This document shows positions 1 through 6,719 of a DNA stretch of 26,423 nucleotides, piece by piece; within the stretch, counting starts at the first letter, position 1; each line of letters starts with the position of its first letter. This stretch comes from Bacteroidales bacterium (lineage in GTDB: Bacteria > Bacteroidota > Bacteroidia > Bacteroidales > P3), in NCBI GenBank assembly GCA_016281475.1, contig JAEEIS010000188.1:1-26423 (forward strand), written 5' to 3'. Both the position numbers and the translations under genes were made by a program. The notes beneath the pieces are model-generated. The model ran no database searches and was not told where the DNA came from. It was given only the letters and a program-made list of their open reading frames with translations.

Positions 1-836
1 GCATCTTCTGGGACTTCGGCGACGGCACCGGGGCACGCTACCGCTACGAGGACGGGCAGTGGGTGACGCACACCTACGCCGACACGGGCCGCTACGAGAT
101 AACGCGCATCATCCAATACATGGACGAGGCGTTGGACACCATCTGGGGCTATGTCGGCTGCAAGAGCGCCTTCACGCGTCCTTCCGACACGATGTATGCC
201 CACGTCTGGATACACAACCATTATGATAGTGCCTTTGCAGTAACAGTGTGCGAAGGACCCTTCACCTTCCGTGGCCATGTGCTGGAAACCACCGACACGC
301 ACTATGTGACCACCTATTGGACCGAGTCGGGCTGCGACACGCTGTGGCAGATAGACCTGGTGACCTGCCCGCACTGCTCGTTCCGTGCCGACACCATCTC
401 CGACGAGCAGCTGCCGTGGGTGTTCCACGGTGTCACCTTCAGCCAAGAGACACGCCACTATTCCATCCATATCGACATTGGCGACGAGTGCGACAGCATC
501 ATCGACTACTACCTCATCGTCATCCCGCATTGGGGAGACCCGCCGCTGGACACCATCTTCATCCTCGCGCCCAATGTCGTCATGCCCAACGGCGACATTG
601 AGGACAACCGCACCTTCCGCCTCTTCTGCAGCAAGGACATAGAGGCGGCAGAGGTGTACGTCTTCGACCGTGTGGGACGGCAGTTGGCCCATTTCGACGG
701 GCTGACGGAGGAATGGGACTGCACCTACCACGGCAAGCCCCTGCCGCAGGCGGCGTATGCCTATTATGTGCGATATATCGACGGCAGCAACCGCAACTGG
801 AAGACCAAGGCGGGCACCTTCAGCATCGTCCGGTAG
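1..836 (+). CDS. Secreted PKD-domain protein with T9SS C-terminal sorting domain (5' truncated)
   Basis: The reading frame is open from base 3 through the left edge, so this is the last 277 residues of a longer protein. It begins inside a PKD-type beta-sandwich: WDFGDG near the first residues, then HTYADTGRYEI, the usual end of that fold. A middle part of about 140 residues has paired cysteines (CPHC) and no family I recognise. The last 85 or so residues resemble the gliding-motility-associated (CHU_C, type B) sorting domain: PNGDIEDNRTFRLF, then VYVFDRVGRQL, a conserved Trp, and a final GTFSIVR. Proteins with this tail are exported by Sec and then carried across the outer membrane by the type IX system. 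The stop is followed within 6 nt by a terminator hairpin. The internal GTG at 63 is not the true start, because the PKD fold begins upstream of it. Substrate or partner is unknown. Confidence 0.8.
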   Translation, partial: IFWDFGDGTGARYRYEDGQWVTHTYADTGRYEITRIIQYMDEALDTIWGYVGCKSAFTRPSDTMYAHVWIHNHYDSAFAVTVCEGPFTFRGHVLETTDTHYVTTYWTESGCDTLWQIDLVTCPHCSFRADTISDEQLPWVFHGVTFSQETRHYSIHIDIGDECDSIIDYYLIVIPHWGDPPLDTIFILAPNVVMPNGDIEDNRTFRLFCSKDIEAAEVYVFDRVGRQLAHFDGLTEEWDCTYHGKPLPQAAYAYYVRYIDGSNRNWKTKAGTFSIVR

Positions 837-841
837 AATAC

Positions 842-875
842 AAAAAAGCTCCGACCGATAGTCGAAGCCCTTTTT
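842..875. terminator. Bidirectional intrinsic terminator
   Basis: An 8-bp stem with one mismatch (GCTCCGAC at 848-855, GTCGAAGC at 861-868) has A6 on its left and T5 on its right. It can therefore end both the plus-strand PKD gene, whose stop is at 836, and the minus-strand tRNA at 877-950. Confidence 0.75.
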
Positions 876-876
876 G

Positions 877-950
877 TAGCGGGAATCAGACTTGAACTGA
901 TGACCTCCGGGTTATGAATCCAGCGCTCTAACCAGCTGAGCTATCCCGCC
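877..950 (-). tRNA. tRNA-Met (anticodon CAT)
   Basis: On the minus strand a 74-nt cloverleaf can be drawn. The acceptor is GGCGGGA pairing with TCCCGCT (one G-U at the first pair). The D arm is GCTC/GAGC, the anticodon loop is TTCATAA, and the T arm is ATCAG-TTCAAGT-CTGAT. The anticodon is CAT. The A-U/G-U rich acceptor end and sequence look like an elongator tRNA-Met. A lysidine-modified tRNA-Ile2, which also has a CAT anticodon, cannot be fully excluded by eye. CCA is not encoded after the discriminator A. One A-C mismatch lies at the bottom of the anticodon stem. Confidence 0.9.
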
Positions 951-982
951 AAATAGCTTTCATTTCTCTCGAAAAGCGAGTG

Positions 983-1013
983 CAAAAGTACTAACTTTTT
1001 GTGATATGACAAA
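983..1013 (-). promoter_or_regulatory. Promoter of tRNA-Met
   Basis: Read on the minus strand, TTTG (1013-1010) is followed after exactly 19 nt by TACTTTTG (990-983). This is a full match to the Bacteroidota consensus TTTG-N19-TAnnTTTG. It sits about 33 nt before the mature 5' end of the tRNA at 950. Confidence 0.75.
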
Positions 1014-1090
1014 ATTTTTTTGAAAATATTTTTTATCTATACTATAAATGAATTTTTTACGTTATCAATTATTATCGAAAAAATCTCTCT

Positions 1091-2194
1091 ATGTCTACTG
1101 AAGATAACAAATTATACAGCAATTTCGATTACGAATCGGCCCTCAGCGTGAAAGAAGGCGTGAAACAGCCTGAACAAGTGAGTAATAGCTATCTTGAAAA
1201 GATGCGTGCGCGTCGTCGCAACGAACCCACGGTCGAAGAGTTAGTCAGCGGTATCATCCACGGCGACCGCATCATGCTCAGCCGTGCCATCACGTTGGTG
1301 GAAAGCACCCTGCACGACCACCAGCAGCGGGCCCAACAGGTCATCGAGCGTTGCCTCCCCTATTCGGGCAAGTCGGTGCGACTAGGCATCACAGGTGTCC
1401 CTGGCGCAGGCAAGAGCACCACCATCGAGGCCTTGGGCAAATACCTTACCTCCCACAACCACAAGGTCGCCGTCCTTGCCATCGACCCCAGCAGCGAACG
1501 TTCGCGCGGCAGCATCCTCGGCGACAAAACCCGCATGGAAGAACTCTCCGTCGACCCTCATGCCTTCATCCGTCCCTCTCCCTCGGCGGGCTCGCTGGGC
1601 GGCGTGGCCCGCAAGACGCGCGAAATCATCGTCCTCTGCGAGGCGGCGGGCTTCGACGTGGTGATAGTCGAGACCGTGGGTGTCGGCCAGTCCGAGGTGG
1701 CGGCACACTCGATGGTCGACTTCTTCCTCCTCCTGCAGCTGGCCAACACCGGCGACGAGCTGCAGGGCATCAAGCGCGGCATTATGGAAATGGCCGACAT
1801 GATAGCCATCAACAAGTGCGACCTCGACCCCGTCAAGGCCGAACTGGCTGCCACCCAGTACCGCAACGCCCTACACCTCTTCCCCATGCCCGACTCCCAG
1901 TGGATGGTCAAGGTCATGCTTTGCTCCGCCTACACCCACCAAGGCGTGCAAGACCTGTGGAACAACGTCATGGAGTATGTGGCCTTCACCAAGGCCAACG
2001 GCTATTTCTACCACAAACGTCAGCAGCAGAACATACGCATCCTCAACGAAACCATCGAGAACGGCCTGCGCGACCGTTTCTACAACTCTCCCGGCATGGA
2101 AGAGCGCATTGCCCAAATCAGTCAGGACATCCTCGACAACAAAATCTCCGCCTACGCCGCTGCCGACCTCCTGCTGAACACTCCGTTGGAATAG
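1091..2194 (+). CDS. meaB: Methylmalonyl-CoA mutase-associated GTPase MeaB
   Basis: A G3E-class P-loop GTPase of 367 residues, slightly longer than usual because of an N-terminal tail of about 40 residues. Visible motifs are the Walker A GVPGAGKST (102-110), the metal and switch region around IDPSSERSRGSILGDKTRM (131-149), ETVGVGQSE (194-202) and the guanine-specificity motif NKCD (241-244). MeaB (ArgK) chaperones the B12-dependent methylmalonyl-CoA mutase in the cytoplasm, gating adenosylcobalamin loading and protecting the enzyme from inactivation. The mutase genes are not in this window, so the partner must be elsewhere. hemW follows 73 nt downstream on the same strand. The start is the first ATG after an AT-rich leader; I found no clear TAnnTTTG box immediately before it. 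Confidence 0.93.
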   Translation: MSTEDNKLYSNFDYESALSVKEGVKQPEQVSNSYLEKMRARRRNEPTVEELVSGIIHGDRIMLSRAITLVESTLHDHQQRAQQVIERCLPYSGKSVRLGITGVPGAGKSTTIEALGKYLTSHNHKVAVLAIDPSSERSRGSILGDKTRMEELSVDPHAFIRPSPSAGSLGGVARKTREIIVLCEAAGFDVVIVETVGVGQSEVAAHSMVDFFLLLQLANTGDELQGIKRGIMEMADMIAINKCDLDPVKAELAATQYRNALHLFPMPDSQWMVKVMLCSAYTHQGVQDLWNNVMEYVAFTKANGYFYHKRQQQNIRILNETIENGLRDRFYNSPGMEERIAQISQDILDNKISAYAAADLLLNTPLE

Positions 2195-2214
2195 TTTGTA
2201 GTTTAGGGGTTAGC

Positions 2215-2250
2215 GGTTATAGTGGCTGCCGCCCTGAATAACCTATAACC
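2215..2250. repeat. Small inverted repeat between meaB and hemW
   Basis: GGTTATAG (2215-2222) and CTATAACC (2243-2250) are perfect reverse complements with a 20-nt loop, flanked by GGGGTTA on the left and CCCCCC on the right. No T-run follows, so an intrinsic terminator is unlikely. It may be a spacer palindrome or an RNA processing site between the two genes. Confidence 0.4.
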
Positions 2251-2267
2251 CCCCAAAAAAACACTCC

Positions 2268-3374
2268 ATGCTCTACCTCCACATACCCTACTGCCATCGC
2301 AAGTGCACCTACTGTGCCTTCTATTCCACCGTCACCAGAGGTGGCACGCAGGCGTATGTCGATGCCCTTTGCACCGAATTGCGTCGGCGCAGCCACTGCA
2401 TGGAACACCCCCTGCTGACGGTCTACTTCGGTGGGGGAACCCCCTCGCTGCTGCCTGTCGCGCAGTTGGCGCAGATTGTCGACACCATACGAAACAGCTA
2501 CGACACCTCGGCCCTTGAAGAGGTCACCATTGAAGCCAACCCCGAAGACCTCACCCCGGCCTACCTCGCCGACCTCCGCAGGCTCGGCTTCTTCAACCGC
2601 GTCAGCATCGGCGTGCAATCGTTCCACGATGCCGACCTGCGCCTGCTCAACCGTCGGCACAATTCCCGTCAGGCCCTCGTGGCATTGGAAAACACCGCGG
2701 CAGCAGGCTTCGAGCATATCAGCGTCGACCTTATCTACGGACTGCCCAGTCAAACCACCGAGGCCTGGTTGGACAACCTCTCCCATCTCGATGGCCTCCC
2801 CGTCAACCACCTCTCCGCCTATGCCCTCACGGTGGAGGAAGGCACCATGATCCACCGGCAGATAGGGGAGGGGCGGGTGCCCCCCTGCGACGAGGCCGTG
2901 CAGCTGTCGCACTACCACGCCCTGCTCCGTTGGGCCGCCAGCCACGATTTTCACCAATACGAAATATCCAATTTCGCACGTCCCGGCCATCGTGCCGTCC
3001 ACAACAGCCGCTATTGGAACCGCACCCCCTATCTCGGTGTGGGTGCGGCGGCGCACAGTTTCGACGGCCTTCGCCGTCGCTGGAATGTGGCGGACACGCA
3101 ACGCTACATCGCCAGCACCCTCTCTGGCCCCATCGACCACGAAGAGGAGGAACTGGAACTCAAAGATGCCTACAACGAATACATTATGACCGCCATGCGC
3201 ACCGTGGAGGGCATCGACAAAAGTCTGGTATCACCACCCTTTGCCAACCGTCTGAGGCAAGGCATTCAGCGTTTCGTCACCACGGGCCTCATCCTCGACA
3301 CCCCCACACATTACCGTCCCACCCCCGAAGGCCTCCTCCACGCCGACGGCATCGCTGCCGAACTATTTTTATAG
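2268..3374 (+). CDS. hemW: Radical SAM haem chaperone HemW (coproporphyrinogen oxidase-like)
   Basis: 368 residues, the normal size for HemW. The radical-SAM cluster motif HIPYCHRKCTYCAF places Cys9, Cys13 and Cys16 as ligands of the 4Fe-4S cluster. GGGTPS (55-60), EANPEDLT and VSIGVQSF follow in the usual TIM-barrel order, and VHNSRYWNRTPYLGVGAAAHSF is the HemW/HemN C-terminal signature. Members with three cysteines in a CxxxCxxC pattern at the very N-terminus and no extra N-terminal extension are generally haem-trafficking HemW rather than true coproporphyrinogen dehydrogenase HemN. Older annotations often call these HemN. The start ATG is 8 codons before the first Cys, as expected. Confidence 0.9.
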   Translation: MLYLHIPYCHRKCTYCAFYSTVTRGGTQAYVDALCTELRRRSHCMEHPLLTVYFGGGTPSLLPVAQLAQIVDTIRNSYDTSALEEVTIEANPEDLTPAYLADLRRLGFFNRVSIGVQSFHDADLRLLNRRHNSRQALVALENTAAAGFEHISVDLIYGLPSQTTEAWLDNLSHLDGLPVNHLSAYALTVEEGTMIHRQIGEGRVPPCDEAVQLSHYHALLRWAASHDFHQYEISNFARPGHRAVHNSRYWNRTPYLGVGAAAHSFDGLRRRWNVADTQRYIASTLSGPIDHEEEELELKDAYNEYIMTAMRTVEGIDKSLVSPPFANRLRQGIQRFVTTGLILDTPTHYRPTPEGLLHADGIAAELFL

Positions 3375-3449
3375 CGGAACAGACAGGCTGCTGGAATCAT
3401 TGTTTTTTTTATTTACTTCGAAAAAAGTCGATAGTAATAAAAAAAGTTG

Positions 3450-3457
3450 TATATTTG
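3450..3457 (+). promoter_or_regulatory. Promoter -7 box of the fimbrillin unit
   Basis: TATATTTG followed by CA is a textbook Bacteroidota -7 element in an AT-rich tract. I see no good TTTG at the -33 position. Transcription would start near 3463, giving a leader of about 390 nt before the peptide gene at 3852. Confidence 0.65.
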
Positions 3458-3462
3458 CAATT

Positions 3463-3851
3463 GGTTCGGAGCGAACAATCGAACCGCAATTTATTGACAC
3501 AGGAAGCGTTATGCTTGTCTTGTAAGAGAAAATGTGAGAAGTTTTCTTTTTAAATGTACAAGATTGGTGTAAAGTTTCACGCGTTAAGCGTGTTACTATT
3601 ACTGCATTTTTTACATTTGGGTCCTTCTCACAACCTTCTCTTAGAAAATGTAGTTGAATCGGTGCCACGCTTTCTTTTTTATTGTAGAATGCCCTCATGG
3701 CATCTGAGGGCTTTAAAGGTTGTGAGCCAATGAACAAATAAAGATAATACTCTGAATTTCTACCCACAGTAGGAGTATAAATCGTTGTGGAAAATTGCGT
3801 GATGCGGGGTAGGGCACCGTGCATTGATAAGATAAGTAAGATAAAAAAGTA
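3463..3851 (+). promoter_or_regulatory. Long structured 5' leader of the peptide/fimbrillin operon
   Basis: This 390-nt stretch has no convincing gene but contains many nested complementary arms. GGTTCG (3463-3468) pairs with CGAACC (3479-3484). TAAGAGAA-AA-TGTGAGAAG (3523-3541) pairs with CTTCTCACA-ACC-TTCTCTTA (3624-3643), 17 bp. Inside that, AAATGTA (3552-3558) pairs with TACATTT (3612-3618), GTAA (3569-3572) with TTAC (3593-3596), and CACGC (3578-3582) with GCGTG (3588-3592). A T-rich linker (3667-3683) follows. Next come hairpin GCCCTCA/TGAGGGC (3691-3711) and bulged hairpin ATACTC..CTAC/GTAGGAGTAT (3747-3778). GGTGCC (3661-3666) can pair with GGCACC (3813-3818) to enclose those two. Its apical part resembles the leader at 25862-26168. 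The fold is inferred by eye. Confidence 0.55.
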
Positions 3852-4064
3852 ATGATGATGAAAAAGAAATACATATCACCTAACATAAAAATGGTGGAGT
3901 TTAAGGTGGAGGTGGGTACTGGCGTTGGAGGAAGCGTCTCTAAAGTATCGTCGTGGGGCAGAGATTGGTCTGCCGACCCCAATGGTAAAGGCACTGAGGC
4001 ATACGAAAATAACGCGGATCAGGGTTCTGGCTTTTTTGGGTCCGCCATACCTTCCTCAAACTAG
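3852..4064 (+). CDS. Small peptide of 70 residues (MKKKYIxP-type), function unknown
   Basis: A short ORF with a Lys-rich start (three ATG codons in a row at 3852, 3855 and 3858; the third gives MKKKYISPN, the form usual for this kind of peptide). There is no signal peptide or membrane segment. The N-terminal 20 residues (KYISPNIKMVEFKVE) look like the conserved head of many short Bacteroidales proteins of unknown role. The C-terminal part is rich in Gly, Ser and Asn and has no cysteine. GTGVGG at about residues 23-28 looks like a double-glycine leader boundary, but that is only suggestive. It ends 29 nt before the fimbrillin-like gene and shares its promoter, so the two are probably co-transcribed. 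It could be a structural or signalling peptide, or a processed precursor. Confidence 0.65.
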   Translation: MMMKKKYISPNIKMVEFKVEVGTGVGGSVSKVSSWGRDWSADPNGKGTEAYENNADQGSGFFGSAIPSSN

Positions 4065-4093
4065 TACTAACAAATTAATAAATTGAACACACC

Positions 4094-6124
4094 ATGAAGA
4101 AAATACAATATTTAGCGATTTTTGCAGCGGCACTACTGACGCTGACTACAGGGTGCAAGAAAGAAGAGACCGGCGAAAAGGTGGATGTCACCTTCGAGGT
4201 AGTGATAGCCAAAGAGGCCGCCAAAGCCGACGACGGCACAAAGGTGTATCTCGACAACGACCTTTACCCCAACTGGAACAGCGACGACCCTATCCGCGTC
4301 AACAACGGTGACGGCTTCGTCACTCCAAACACTTCGAACACCACCCGCGGTACTTTCACCGCAACTATCGACGTAGCCACTGATGGGAAATACTATGCTG
4401 TTTTCCCCGCCAGTGCAGCGAAAAACGGTTCCATTGGCTACGATTTGCATGCTAATCAGAAAGTTTGTCTACCCCGTGTGCAACAATACGAAACCTATGA
4501 TGACAACGGGAATATCAAGCAGAAAATCAACGCTCCCATGTTTGCCTATACCGAAACTGGAAATAGCCAGACAAGACCTGTCCTGCAGTTCCACAACCTC
4601 TGCGGAGTTATGAAAATTACCGTTACTAACGACAAAGCATGGGATATGATACTTGATTCTATTCAGGTAGAAGCAAAAACGAAACGTCTCAGCGGAGAGT
4701 TTTCCATCACAAGTCCCACTTCAGAAGAGCCCTATGTAGTTGCTACAACAAACGCTGTTGACTCGTTCAATGTAACAGCCAGACAAAGCAATATTGTCAG
4801 CCTTGCGGGTATCGCCAAGTACCTTCACAGCACTCTACTCGAAGAAACAACTGATGCAGACAATAGTATTGACCTATATGTATACCTCCCCACTATCCCG
4901 TCCAGTGATATCGCTAACAACCTCTTTTATATTCGCGTCTTCTCTCATCCCGTATGGAGAAGTAGCACGACCGACACTCCCCCGTACGATGCAGTCGACA
5001 ACGAAGTCCATATCTCCTACGAGATGCGGCAGACCAACTCGTCATACGCCTACGTCAACCGCAACAATATTATTCCCATTTCTCTCTCGCTAGCGAGCTG
5101 CAAGCCTACCTTCACCAGCCTCAAGGCCTTCACCGTCTCTGGCGGAACCACTCCAACAAAAGTCAGCATCTCCCGCGGCAATGCACAATACTACATCAAA
5201 ACATACACTGGCCCCAATACGAATAATGCCATGTCTTCTACTGGTCACTGGCGTTTCTCGCCGCGCCAATGGGCGTTTCTCATGTACCCCAATATGAATA
5301 CCTCTGTTTATGCAGCCACCAATTGGATAGAACACTTCACCTGGGATTCTGGCACCGAGCCTACTCGGCATTATGATGCAGGTAGCATACCTGTCAACAT
5401 GAATATTGATTTCACTACATGGCATGGGGATTGGGGAGCTAACTTCACTAACGTTACAAGCAATAGCGTTTGGCGTTCTCTCGGTCACAGCGAGATGGAC
5501 TACTTGTTAAAAACTCGCGTTAGAAGATCAGACCTTTCGAATAAGGACAACTTCGCTTGGGTTCTCCTGAGGGATGCAGTGCCTGTCAGTAATGAAATGC
5601 ATAGTAATGAGTTGTTTGGCATTGTTGTATTGCCAGATGCATTCGACTGGAGCAGGGCCGACTTACCAACTCAAACCGCACTCGGATTCGCCAATAATTA
5701 TAATTTCAAATGTTATTCTGGTAACTCAGGATGGAGTGATAATACAACAGGTGCTGGAGATGTTGCTACAAGGTATCGTAATGACAATCCGATGACAACG
5801 AGCCAGTTTGAATACCTCGAAGCCAAGGGTTGCATACTGATTCCTTGCATTGGAGTTTATACAGGAGTGCCTTCGAATGCAGATGGCAACGATTTGTGGA
5901 CAGAGAATCAACCAGAAGGCGGTGTATGGACTAAGGATTATCATAGTGCAAACGATGCTTATACACTGATGATTTCTGCCGATACGCCTAGTGGTGCCAC
6001 AGATGCAGGACGTGCAGACTGCCGTACAAATAGCGACAGTGAATGCTATCGACGTCTCAATGTGCGCTTGGTGCGGGCCTATGTTGAGGGCGGCAGCACA
6101 TACAAGTACGACCCATTCCAATAG
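4094..6124 (+). CDS. Fimbrillin-like surface lipoprotein
   Basis: 676 residues with a lipoprotein signal (MKKIQYLAIFAAALLTLTTGC, lipid Cys21), so exported and anchored in a membrane. Residues about 30-340 resemble the fimbrillin/FimA-like family of Bacteroidales: VDVTFEV opening, W/DDPIRVNNGDGF, YYAVFPAS, LQFHNLCGVMKITVTND. Those proteins form fimbriae or fimbria-like surface structures. The C-terminal half (about 350-676) is a second domain often found in Bacteroidales surface proteins: FSPRQWAFL, WRSLGHSEMDYLLKTR, LFGIVVLPDAFDW, NPMTTSQFEYLEAKGCILIPC, and a last strand RLNVRLVRAYVEGG. This resembles the major paralogous domain of Fibrobacter/Bacteroidetes surface proteins. Which polymer or ligand it serves is not visible. 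It ends at a strong terminator (6152-6184). Base composition is more AT-rich than the flanking housekeeping genes. Confidence 0.75.
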   Translation: MKKIQYLAIFAAALLTLTTGCKKEETGEKVDVTFEVVIAKEAAKADDGTKVYLDNDLYPNWNSDDPIRVNNGDGFVTPNTSNTTRGTFTATIDVATDGKYYAVFPASAAKNGSIGYDLHANQKVCLPRVQQYETYDDNGNIKQKINAPMFAYTETGNSQTRPVLQFHNLCGVMKITVTNDKAWDMILDSIQVEAKTKRLSGEFSITSPTSEEPYVVATTNAVDSFNVTARQSNIVSLAGIAKYLHSTLLEETTDADNSIDLYVYLPTIPSSDIANNLFYIRVFSHPVWRSSTTDTPPYDAVDNEVHISYEMRQTNSSYAYVNRNNIIPISLSLASCKPTFTSLKAFTVSGGTTPTKVSISRGNAQYYIKTYTGPNTNNAMSSTGHWRFSPRQWAFLMYPNMNTSVYAATNWIEHFTWDSGTEPTRHYDAGSIPVNMNIDFTTWHGDWGANFTNVTSNSVWRSLGHSEMDYLLKTRVRRSDLSNKDNFAWVLLRDAVPVSNEMHSNELFGIVVLPDAFDWSRADLPTQTALGFANNYNFKCYSGNSGWSDNTTGAGDVATRYRNDNPMTTSQFEYLEAKGCILIPCIGVYTGVPSNADGNDLWTENQPEGGVWTKDYHSANDAYTLMISADTPSGATDAGRADCRTNSDSECYRRLNVRLVRAYVEGGSTYKYDPFQ

Positions 6125-6151
6125 ACAAACATCATCATCCTAACTTGGTAT

Positions 6152-6184
6152 GAGGCTTCTAGCAGGTGCTGGAAGCCTCTTTTA
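6152..6184 (+). terminator. Intrinsic terminator of the fimbrillin gene
   Basis: A perfect 8-bp stem, GAGGCTTC (6152-6159) with GAAGCCTC (6172-6179), is followed directly by a short T-run. It lies 28 nt after the fimbrillin stop. Confidence 0.8.
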
Positions 6185-6215
6185 TATGGATGCGAACTTA
6201 TCGCCATGTGGGGGC

Positions 6216-6300
6216 TAGCGTACTGAAAGTACGCCATCCTAATAACCCCACACTGCACTTCGCTTAGTGTGGGGTTATTAGGGTAGCGTACCTACGGCAC
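6216..6300. repeat. REP-like palindromic element with 17-bp perfect stem
   Basis: Arms 6238-6254 and 6266-6282 are perfect 17-nt reverse complements (CCTAATAACCCCACACT and its complement) around an 11-nt loop. To the left is a second small hairpin, GCGTAC-TGAAA-GTACGC (6218-6234), and to the right a further copy of GCGTAC (6286-6291). No T-run follows, so this looks like a dispersed palindromic repeat rather than a terminator, although it would also slow polymerase. Confidence 0.7.
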
Positions 6301-6455
6301 GTTTTATTGGTCACTGATAAGTGCGGGATTGTCAAGAGATTGTCGCTACAAGACAATTTATAGCAGATATACTTTATTGCCTAGAGTTTGACAAGTTGTT
6401 TTTTTCTCTAGTTCTATATCGCATACGGCTTTGGCGAGGCTGGGACTCTATGTTT
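6301..6455. other. Intergenic stretch with no gene seen
   Basis: I find no credible ORF here. It holds two direct copies of GATTGTC (6327 and 6338), a short hairpin ATTGTC/GACAAT (6339-6357), and an inverted pair CTAGAG (6381-6386) / CTCTAG (6406-6411). It may be decayed repeat or mobile-element DNA. Confidence 0.4.
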
Positions 6456-6665
6456 GCGGATACCTACGGCCTGAAAGGCCAAAAAGCAGATAGCCTAGGG
6501 CATCGCCCTAGGTATGGTAGGGCATGTTATCAACGCCCTGCAAGGGCAAAAGCGTGATTATTATGCCATTGCAGGGCGTTAGCCGCATACACCATATACC
6601 CAAGGCGTTGCCTTGGGCTATATGTTTAATGGCCTTTCAGGCCGTTTATCGGATATATGCGGATA
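6456..6665. repeat. Nested modular palindromic repeat (about 210 bp)
   Basis: Three hairpin modules are mirrored around a centre near 6559, so the whole element is also a dyad. The outer module is GGCCTGAAAGGCC (6468-6480), mirrored exactly by GGCCTTTCAGGCC (6631-6643). The middle module is CCTAGGGCATCGCCCTAGG (6494-6512), mirrored by CCCAAGGCGTTGCCTTGGG (6599-6617), with different bases but preserved pairing. The inner module is AACGCCCTGCAAGGGC (6532-6547), mirrored by GCCATTGCAGGGCGTT (6565-6580). A direct repeat GCGGATA borders it (6456-6462 and 6659-6665). It is non-coding and lies between a terminated plus-strand gene and the 3' end of anmK. Confidence 0.75.
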
Positions 6666-6700
6666 ACCATTTTAATCAATGTGTTTCCTATTGAACGAAA

Positions 6701-6713
6701 ACCCCTACGGGGT
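6701..6713. repeat. Short palindrome beside anmK stop
   Basis: ACCCC-TAC-GGGGT lies 7 nt beyond the minus-strand stop of anmK. It may belong to the neighbouring palindrome array or serve as a weak 3' hairpin for the anmK transcript. No long T-run is seen on the minus strand. Confidence 0.35.
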
Positions 6714-6719
6714 ATTCCT

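Noticed and set aside
2217..3140. Minus-strand ORF of 307 codons opposite hemW
   Set aside because: Shadow frame; hemW has all its family motifs on the plus strand.
3523..3643. Invertible (phase-variable) promoter flanked by inverted repeats
   Set aside because: The arms are imperfect (asymmetric internal loop), the likely promoter at 3450 lies outside them, and no invertase gene is nearby. An RNA stem explains the pattern better.
6321..6557. Plus-strand ORF of 78 codons in the palindrome array
   Set aside because: Its C-terminal half is translated from the hairpin modules; no start signal or family.
6210..6713. CRISPR array
   Set aside because: Repeats are palindromic, of differing sequence and mirrored, with no regular spacer length and no cas genes.
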